Source: Defluviicoccus vanus (lineage in GTDB: Bacteria; Pseudomonadota; Alphaproteobacteria; Rhodospirillales; Defluviicoccaceae). Taken from it: DNA of 10,747 nt. Of the stretch, positions 6,331-10,747 are shown in pieces. The position numbers were made by a program, and so were the translations under genes. Numbering within the stretch: the stretch's first letter is position 1; every line of letters begins with the position of its first letter. The stretch covers positions 1,750,774-1,761,520 of the forward strand of contig NZ_CP053923.1 in NCBI RefSeq assembly GCF_014672695.1. The letters are read 5' to 3'. The notes under the pieces were generated by a model, which was not told the origin of the DNA, did no database searches, and was given only the letters and a program-made list of their open reading frames with translations.

Positions 6331-6360
6331 CGCCGACCTGTCGCAGCGCGAACGTCGGCG
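6331..6360 (+). terminator. Hairpin in the proA-nadD gap
   Basis: CGCCGAC (6331-6337) pairs with GTCGGCG (6354-6360), and TCGC (6341-6344) with GCGA (6348-6351) inside it, giving a two-part stem. It is followed by pyrimidine-rich TCCTTCCGCCCTTCTT. It lies 21 nt after the proA stop and could partly terminate transcription or mark a processing site in the 98-nt gap before nadD. Confidence 0.45.
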
Positions 6361-6407
6361 TCCTTCCGCCCTTCTTATCGTCGCTCAATCAATCCGGATA
6401 GCCGACC

Positions 6408-7031
6408 GTGTCAACCCGGCGCATCGGTCTCCTCGGCGGGTCATTCAACCCCGCCCACGAGGGCCATCGATATATTTCGCTGTTGGCACTGAAGCGGCTT
6501 TGCCTGCACGAGGTCTGGTGGATGGTCTCGCCGCAGAACCCGCTGAAGCCGCGCGATGACATGGCGCCGTTTGCCGATCGGATTGCGGCAGCGCGGCGCT
6601 CCGCCGGCCATCCGCGCATTCGCGTCACCGCCATCGAAAAGGCATTAGGCACCGTCTACACCGCGGACACCCTGCGCGCCCTATTGCCGCGCTTTCCCGA
6701 CTGTCGCTTCGTCTGGCTGATGGGAGCCGACAATCTCGGGCAGATTTGGGAGTGGAAGGACTGGCAGCGGATCTTCACTCTTGTTCCCATTGCGATTTTC
6801 GCGCGACCGTCGTACTCTTATGATGTACTATCGGGGAAAGCGGCAATGCGATTTGCCGCAGATCGCGTTTGGGAGTCACGGGCTCGCAACCTTGTCCACA
6901 TGGACCCTCCTGCCTGGATGTTCTTTCATACCAGGCCACATCAAGGATCGGCGACTCGCATCCGCGCTTATCGTGCGGCAGCCAACAAACAATTCCTCGC
7001 AATTCCCGCGGACGAACCAGCCAACATCTAG
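6408..7031 (+). CDS. nadD: Nicotinate-nucleotide adenylyltransferase
   Basis: NadD transfers AMP from ATP to nicotinate mononucleotide, forming deamido-NAD in NAD synthesis. The nucleotidyltransferase motif GGSFNPAHEGH (residues 10-20) contains the catalytic H-x-x-H. MGADNLGQIWEWKDW follows from about 105, and SATRIR at 181-186 is the C-terminal ATP-binding signature. The length of 207 aa is normal. The start is GTG at 6408. An in-frame TAG lies at 6399-6401 and no other start precedes the first motif, so this start is nearly forced. GGA at 6396-6398 is only a weak ribosome binding site. It sits between proA and rsfS, the usual alphaproteobacterial order. Confidence 0.95.
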   Translation: MSTRRIGLLGGSFNPAHEGHRYISLLALKRLCLHEVWWMVSPQNPLKPRDDMAPFADRIAAARRSAGHPRIRVTAIEKALGTVYTADTLRALLPRFPDCRFVWLMGADNLGQIWEWKDWQRIFTLVPIAIFARPSYSYDVLSGKAAMRFAADRVWESRARNLVHMDPPAWMFFHTRPHQGSATRIRAYRAAANKQFLAIPADEPANI

Positions 7032-7091
7032 GAGACTGGAGCCATCTACGCGCATACTCTGACGCAAACGAATGCGGATCCTCTGCTTTCG

Positions 7092-7442
7092 TTGGTAATG
7101 GCGTCGCTCGATGACGACAAAGCGGAGGACGTTGTCGTTATCGATCTCGTGGGCAAGACAACAATCGCTGACCACATGATCATCGCATCCGGTTCCTCGA
7201 AGCGGCACCTGGGTGCGATGGCCGATCATCTTCTCGAAAAGGCCAAGGCCAACGGCTATCGGCCGCTTGGCGTCGAGCGGAACAACCAAAGCGATTGGGT
7301 GCTGATTGATGCCGGCGATGTTGTGGTGCATCTGTTCCGGCCGGAGATGCGGGAGTTCTATTCTCTCGAGCGCCTCTGGGGCATGCCAGCCTTCGAAGGC
7401 GACCGGTTCAAGCTTCAGGAGAACACAAGCTCCGCCGCCTGA
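7092..7442 (+). CDS. rsfS: Ribosomal silencing factor RsfS
   Basis: RsfS binds L14 and blocks subunit joining when nutrients are short. The sequence ASLDDDKAEDVVVIDL, then KTTIADHMIIASGSSKRH, GAMADHLLEKAK, and later DWVLIDAGDVVVHLF and REFYSLERLW, is diagnostic for the family. The coordinates use the first conventional start, TTG at 7092 (ATG at 7098 is next). The frame is open back to the nadD stop at 7029-7031. The upstream residues TNADPLLSLV match the expected first helix, so translation probably begins earlier. AGGAG at 7030-7034 overlaps the nadD stop and lies 9 nt before ATC at 7044. CTG at 7059 is another option. rsfS closes the operon here, without rlmH after it. Confidence 0.93.
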   Translation: MVMASLDDDKAEDVVVIDLVGKTTIADHMIIASGSSKRHLGAMADHLLEKAKANGYRPLGVERNNQSDWVLIDAGDVVVHLFRPEMREFYSLERLWGMPAFEGDRFKLQENTSSAA

Positions 7443-7550
7443 TACCACCACGCCACGCACCGTCCGGGGCGGATCAGCCTTGGAACCGTTTGCTTGAGCA
7501 CGTTGCGGGCACCAACGTTGGCGTTAACGTATGCAACTGGCGCCGGCCGA
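7443..7550. other. Convergent gap between rsfS and the Crp/Fnr regulator
   Basis: No gene is seen here. Two adjacent perfect palindromes, CCAACGTTGG (7512-7521) and CGTTAACG (7522-7529), lie in the middle. No classical terminator with a T-run was found for rsfS. The nearest stable stem is the 7547-7576 hairpin at the end of the regulator gene. Confidence 0.4.
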
Positions 7551-7576
7551 TCAGTCGCATCCGTGCGGCTGATCGG
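7547..7576. terminator. Hairpin overlapping the regulator stop codon
   Basis: Positions 7547-7559 pair with 7564-7576 over 13 bp, including one T-G wobble, around a TCCG loop. It includes the stop codon (7553-7551) and last residues of the minus-strand regulator and faces the end of the rsfS operon. It could serve as a two-way transcription barrier. There is no T-run on either side. Confidence 0.45.
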
Positions 7577-8276
7577 TGCCGGCAAAACGGGCGAGGACGG
7601 CGACGTCGGCGATGCTAACGGCTGTCCCCTGTCGTTCGACGCCGACCCGACGTAAAGCCAGCATGGCGCGTGACAGCGTCTCTGGGCGCATGCCAAGTCG
7701 CTGCGCGATCAGCGTTTTCGGCAATGGCAAGACCAATACTGCGGCACCGCTCGAGGCCGGACACAGGCCGACGAGAAACGTCCCCAGGCGCTGCGGCGCC
7801 GACTTCATCTGCAACTGTTCGATCTGACCCACTAGGTAGCGCAGCCGTAGCGACAGTGAGCCCAGCATCCGGAGTGCAATGGCGCCGTCTGCGGTGATCG
7901 CCTGTTCAAACGCCCGTAACGCCAGCGACAGAACGCGCGATGGCGTCACCGCATCCGCACAGACAGGATAGAGCGCGTTGGCGAAGGTGGCGGCATCGGC
8001 GAAGGTTTCGCCTGGCGCGACGACGCCAACGATCGCCTCGCTGCCATCGACCCCCAGTCGATAAAGCTTCACCCAGCCTTCGAGCAGCACGAAAAATCGC
8101 TCCGCCGGCTCATCCTGAACGAACATCGCGGCCCCCGCCGCCAAGTCATGCACCTTGGCGCCAGCTAAAAGCTGAACGAGCGCGTCGTCACCGAGCCCCT
8201 GCAATAACGGTGTCGCCTTGAGCACCGCCGTCTCCTGCGGCGTCAGGGCAATCGTGACAAATGTTGCCTCGTTCAA
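7551..8276 (-). CDS. Crp/Fnr-family transcriptional regulator, DNR/HcpR-like
   Basis: The product is a 241-aa dimeric DNA-binding regulator. A cyclic-nucleotide-binding-like sensor fold covers about 24-125 (LLQGL, FVLLEGWVKLYRLGVDGSE, APGETF), then a dimer helix and a Crp-type winged helix from about 160. The recognition helix MRPETLSRAMLALRR (196-210) has E199-x-x-S202-R203, the FNR-like pattern for TTGA half-sites. It lacks the FNR N-terminal cysteine cluster (only C106, C172 and C240) and the Arg-Ser of the cAMP pocket, so it is neither a typical FNR nor a cAMP receptor. DNR-type proteins sense nitric oxide through haem; that role is inferred from the hcp neighbour. The frame is open to 8462, but TTG at 8276 has AAGGAG (8290-8285) 8 nt upstream and gives the family's usual length. 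Confidence 0.9.
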   Translation of the reverse strand: MNEATFVTIALTPQETAVLKATPLLQGLGDDALVQLLAGAKVHDLAAGAAMFVQDEPAERFFVLLEGWVKLYRLGVDGSEAIVGVVAPGETFADAATFANALYPVCADAVTPSRVLSLALRAFEQAITADGAIALRMLGSLSLRLRYLVGQIEQLQMKSAPQRLGTFLVGLCPASSGAAVLVLPLPKTLIAQRLGMRPETLSRAMLALRRVGVERQGTAVSIADVAVLARFAGTDQPHGCD

Positions 8277-8335
8277 GATCTTGGCTCCTTCTCCCGCCGC
8301 GTGTCTGGCCGACTTATGGCGTCTCATTGTCCGCG

Positions 8336-8351
8336 CTTGACCGCGGTCAAG
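8336..8351. promoter_or_regulatory. Perfect FNR/DNR-type operator
   Basis: CTTGACCGCGGTCAAG is a perfect 16-bp palindrome. Its core TTGAC-N4-GTCAA has the geometry of FNR/DNR boxes (TTGAT-N4-ATCAA). Its centre (8343.5) is 41.5 bp upstream of the hcp start predicted from TAGTCT at 8373-8378, the standard class II activator position. The adjacent Crp/Fnr regulator is the obvious candidate ligand. Confidence 0.75.
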
Positions 8352-8372
8352 GACCGCCGCCCCGGATGTTCG

Positions 8373-8378
8373 TAGTCT
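8373..8378 (+). promoter_or_regulatory. Possible -10 element of hcp
   Basis: TAGTCT matches TATAAT at three positions, including the important first two bases and the last. It predicts a start near 8385 and a leader of about 92 nt. Its support comes mainly from its exact spacing to the operator centre. Confidence 0.35.
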
Positions 8379-8476
8379 CCGGCTCCGACAGCGGCACGGC
8401 GTGGTCGCCGCAACCTTCCAAGCCCAACAATCGGCAGCACCTGCAATTCGACCAGACATCAAAGGAAGACCATCAC

Positions 8477-10126
8477 GTGTTCTGCTATCAGTGTGAACAG
8501 ACGTTCCGCGGCACCGGCTGCACCACCCTCGGCGTGTGCGGCAAGACCGACGAAACAGCGACCTTGCAGGATCTGTTGCTGCACGCCGCCAAAGGCATCG
8601 CCATGTATGCCCATCGCGCCCGTGGTCTTGACCGGCGCGACGGCGACGTTGATGCGTTCATCCTCGACGCACTGTTTACCACCGTCACCAACGTCAACTT
8701 TGACCCGGAGCGCCTGATCGGCCTGCTGCACCAGGCCACGGAGATGCGCGATCGTGTGCGGGCGCTTTATGTGCAGGCCTGCGTGGATGCGAATCAGACA
8801 CCGGAGCAGTTCGACGGCGCCGCGGCCTGGGTCCCCGCCGCAGACCGAAACGACTTGCTGGCGCAGGGACGCGCCGTCGGCATCGAGGCACGGACCGCTG
8901 CGCTGGGCGCCGACATCGCCGGGCTGCAGGAACTCCTTACCTACGGGCTTAAAGGCGCGGCAGCCTACGCCGCCCACGCACGCGTCCTTGGTCGCGAAAA
9001 CGAGACCGTTTACGCGTTCCTGCACGAAGCACTCGCTGCCCTGACCAACCCTACCGCCGATGCCACCACGCTCCTTGGCCTTAACCTGAAATGCGGCGAA
9101 GTCGGGCTGACGGTCCTGGAACTGCTGGATGCAGCCAACACGGGTGCCTATGGCACGCCGACGCCGACGCCGGTGCTGATGGGCCACCGTCCGGGCAAGG
9201 CGATCCTCGTCTCCGGCCATGATCTGAAGGACCTGGAGATTTTGCTCCAACAGACCGCCGGCACCGGCATCAACGTCTATACGCACGGCGAAATGCTGCC
9301 GGCACACGGCTATCCCGAACTCCACAAGTATCCGCATCTGGCAGGCCACTTTGGCGGCGCCTGGATGCGGCAGAAGAGCGAGTTCGCCGCATTCCCGGGG
9401 GCGATCCTGATGACGACCAACTGTCTGCAGCAACCGCAGCCTGCCTATCGCCATCGCCTGTTCACCTCGGGCGTGGTCGCTTGGCCAGAAATTCCGCACA
9501 TCACCAATCACGACTTCCAACCGGTCATTGATGCTGCGCTGGCTGCCCCTGGCTTTACCGAAGCTTCCGCCGAAACGCGGCATCTGGTGGGCTTCGGGCA
9601 TGGCACCGTCCTCTCCATCGCCGACAAGGTGATCGGCGCAGTGAAGGACGGGGACATCAAGCGGTTTGTCCTGATCGGTGGCTGCGACGGGGCCGAGATG
9701 GGTCGCAACTACTACACCGAGCTGGCGGAGGCAATGCCGAAGGACTGGGTCATCCTCACGCTTGGTTGCGGCAAGTTTCGCGTCGTCGGCCTGGAACTGG
9801 GTGAGATAGCTGGACTGCCGCGTTTGCTTGATATGGGCCAGTGTAACGACGCTTTTTCGGCGATCCGTGTCGCTACGGCGCTGGCCGCCGCCTTCGACTG
9901 CGGTGTCAACGACCTGCCGCTTGATCTCGTTATCTCCTGGTACGAGCAGAAAGCAGTCCTCGTCCTCCTCACCCTGCTGCATCTCGGCGTCCGCAACATC
10001 CGCCTCGGCCCCAAACTCCCGGCGTTCGTCACGCCGCCGGTGCTGAAAATTCTGGTCGACACCTTCGCGATCAAGCCGATCGGGTCCGTCGCCGACGATC
10101 TGGCGGCAATGCGCACGGCAGCATAG
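8477..10126 (+). CDS. hcp: Hybrid-cluster protein (Hcp, NO/hydroxylamine reductase)
   Basis: Hcp is a cytoplasmic iron-sulfur protein with hydroxylamine reductase activity; in E. coli it acts as a high-affinity NO reductase. The 549 residues fit the family. The N-terminal cluster cysteines are C3, C6, C15 and C21 (MFCYQCEQT, GTGC, GVCGK). All ligands expected for the hybrid Fe-S-O cluster are present: H248, E272 (HGEMLPAHGY), C316 (TTNC), C403 (GGCDGA, the likely persulfide), C431 (LGCGKFR), C456 (GQCND) and E490 (WYEQK). The start is GTG at 8477, fixed by the family N-terminus and by AAGGAAG at 8462-8468. Upstream residues in the same frame are not conserved. No hcr reductase partner is adjacent. 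The C-x2-C-x8-C-x5-C spacing is that of class I enzymes. Confidence 0.97.
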   Translation: MFCYQCEQTFRGTGCTTLGVCGKTDETATLQDLLLHAAKGIAMYAHRARGLDRRDGDVDAFILDALFTTVTNVNFDPERLIGLLHQATEMRDRVRALYVQACVDANQTPEQFDGAAAWVPAADRNDLLAQGRAVGIEARTAALGADIAGLQELLTYGLKGAAAYAAHARVLGRENETVYAFLHEALAALTNPTADATTLLGLNLKCGEVGLTVLELLDAANTGAYGTPTPTPVLMGHRPGKAILVSGHDLKDLEILLQQTAGTGINVYTHGEMLPAHGYPELHKYPHLAGHFGGAWMRQKSEFAAFPGAILMTTNCLQQPQPAYRHRLFTSGVVAWPEIPHITNHDFQPVIDAALAAPGFTEASAETRHLVGFGHGTVLSIADKVIGAVKDGDIKRFVLIGGCDGAEMGRNYYTELAEAMPKDWVILTLGCGKFRVVGLELGEIAGLPRLLDMGQCNDAFSAIRVATALAAAFDCGVNDLPLDLVISWYEQKAVLVLLTLLHLGVRNIRLGPKLPAFVTPPVLKILVDTFAIKPIGSVADDLAAMRTAA

Positions 10127-10146
10127 CAACCGCGGACAAACCCCAA

Positions 10147-10182
10147 GGCCGGGCGATGCCGGCCAGCAGTATGCCCGGCATC
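10147..10182. terminator. Overlapping hairpins in the hcp / deacetylase convergent gap
   Basis: GGCCGG (10147-10152) can pair with CCGGCC (10159-10164), or GATGCCGG (10155-10162) with CCGGCATC (10175-10182). The two stems exclude each other. They begin about 20 nt after the hcp stop and lie between convergent genes, so a bidirectional terminator is likely, although T-runs are missing. Confidence 0.5.
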
Positions 10183-10213
10183 CTCTGCCCGCCGCCGACC
10201 TGCCCCTCTCGGT

Positions 10214-10747
10214 CTAAGTGGAGACGCGACGAAGACCGTCGGCTACGGTGACGATATCGAAACTGGCGGCGCAGGCGGCCTCAATCAGCCGCTGCAGTAC
10301 CGACGGCGTGCAGCCCCAGGGCGACGGCGTTGCCGCCACGTCGTGGGTGTAAAGAAAGAGCCAGCCGCGGCCGGCCGCTGCGCGCTTCAGCCAGTTGAGG
10401 GCACGCCGCTCGCCATCGGCTCCCTCAATGCCAACCGCGGGCACCTGATTCAGGTCGCCGCCGTCATGGAGGATGCCGTGGTGGAGGGCGCGCAACAAGC
10501 CGAAGCGATCGCCGAGCACCTGCTTTGCCGCCGAAGAAACATCGCCGAAGGGATAGGCAAAGCTGACTGGTGGCGGCAGACCCCAGGCATTCAACTGCCT
10601 GGCGTTACGCTCCACGTCGTCGCCAATCGTTGCTGCCGCGGCTTGGCCGCAGTCCAGGTGGGAAAAGGTATGGCAGGCAATCTCATGGCCGTGGTCCGCA
10701 AGTGCAGCGATTTCGCCCCGAGAGGCGTAGCGGCCCATCGGCCCCTC
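10214..10747 (-). CDS. Polysaccharide deacetylase, NodB domain (partial, N-terminus outside window)
   Basis: The frame is open from the window edge to TAG at 10216-10214 and gives 177 C-terminal residues. HTFSH (26-30 of the visible part) is the metal-binding H-x3-H motif. FAYPFGD (63-69) corresponds to the R-x-P-Y/F-G motif, and LYTHDV (132-137) to the C-terminal L-x-H-D motif. These mark a carbohydrate esterase family 4 fold that removes acetyl groups from amino sugars such as peptidoglycan or exopolysaccharide. The N-terminal Asp-Asp motif and any signal peptide lie beyond the window, so location and substrate are unknown. An ATG at 10738 is internal. It converges with hcp and is probably unrelated to it. 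Confidence 0.85.
   Translation of the reverse strand, partial: EGPMGRYASRGEIAALADHGHEIACHTFSHLDCGQAAAATIGDDVERNARQLNAWGLPPPVSFAYPFGDVSSAAKQVLGDRFGLLRALHHGILHDGGDLNQVPAVGIEGADGERRALNWLKRAAAGRGWLFLYTHDVAATPSPWGCTPSVLQRLIEAACAASFDIVTVADGLRRVST

Larger units (their letters stand above)
8277..8476. promoter_or_regulatory. Divergent promoter region of the regulator and hcp
   Basis: This 200-bp gap separates two divergent genes. It contains one perfect FNR-type palindrome at 8336-8351 and a possible hcp -10 at 8373-8378. On the other strand TAAGTC (8316-8311) could be a weak -10 for the regulator. Ribosome binding sites lie at each edge: AAGGAG for the regulator and AAGGAAG (8462-8468) for hcp. A -35 box is not obvious for hcp, as expected for an activator-dependent promoter. 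Confidence 0.6.

Noticed and set aside
8277..8462. 62-residue N-terminal extension of the Crp/Fnr regulator
   Set aside because: The extension is Arg/Ala-rich and non-conserved in style. TTG 8276 has a strong ribosome binding site and gives a normal family length.
8261..8476. 72-residue N-terminal extension of hcp
   Set aside because: The Hcp family starts at MFCxQC, a strong ribosome binding site precedes GTG 8477, and the extension overlaps the operator and the regulator's start.
8459..10129. 556-codon open frame antisense to hcp
   Set aside because: It is a codon-bias shadow of hcp, which has all expected cluster ligands. The reverse product has no family features.
1..10747. CRISPR array, insertion sequence or transposase
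   Set aside because: No regularly spaced repeats, terminal inverted repeats with a transposase, or recombinase motifs were seen on either strand.

Overview
The window looks like a GC-rich alphaproteobacterial chromosome. The gene order rplU-rpmA-obgE-proB-proA-nadD-rsfS, the high G/C at third codon positions and the Ala/Pro-rich tail on L21 all suggest Rhodospirillales or a close relative. That placement is inferred from gene order and protein style; no search was run.

Region 1 (1-1720) is an accessory-looking stretch. It holds the end of an unknown gene, a perfect 34-bp hairpin, an unrecognised coiled-coil protein (about 180-200 aa), a leader with several small hairpins, and three unrecognised small ORFs of about 49, 51 and 54 codons. 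It borders a class II tRNA-Ser(CGA) gene on the minus strand (1724-1815), and tRNA genes often mark island borders. No integrase or duplicated attachment site is visible.

Region 2 (1816-7442) is the housekeeping block, entirely on the plus strand. A good sigma-70-type promoter (-35 at 1994, -10 at 2017) precedes rplU and rpmA (ribosomal proteins L21 and L27). Next come obgE (ribosome-associated GTPase), proB and proA (first two steps of proline synthesis), nadD (NAD synthesis) and rsfS (ribosome silencing). obgE/proB and proB/proA overlap by 4 nt (ATGA), indicating translational coupling. rsfS has an unusual start region. The rlmH gene that commonly follows rsfS is absent.

Region 3 (7443-10126) is a nitrosative-stress module. 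A Crp/Fnr-family regulator lies on the minus strand (7551-8276). It is divergent from hcp on the plus strand (8477-10126), a hybrid-cluster protein with every cluster ligand present. Their 200-bp shared promoter region contains a perfect 16-bp FNR-type palindrome centred at about -41.5 from a predicted hcp start site. The regulator's recognition helix carries the E-x-x-S-R pattern that FNR uses to read TTGA half-sites. Together these suggest the regulator activates hcp and possibly controls itself.

Region 4 (10127-10747) has overlapping hairpins in a convergent gap, then the C-terminal part of a NodB-type polysaccharide deacetylase on the minus strand, cut by the window end.

Most of the window is ordinary. 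The points most worth checking are the hcp/regulator pair with its operator, the class I-like cysteine spacing of Hcp, the start of rsfS, and the small-ORF cluster beside the tRNA.
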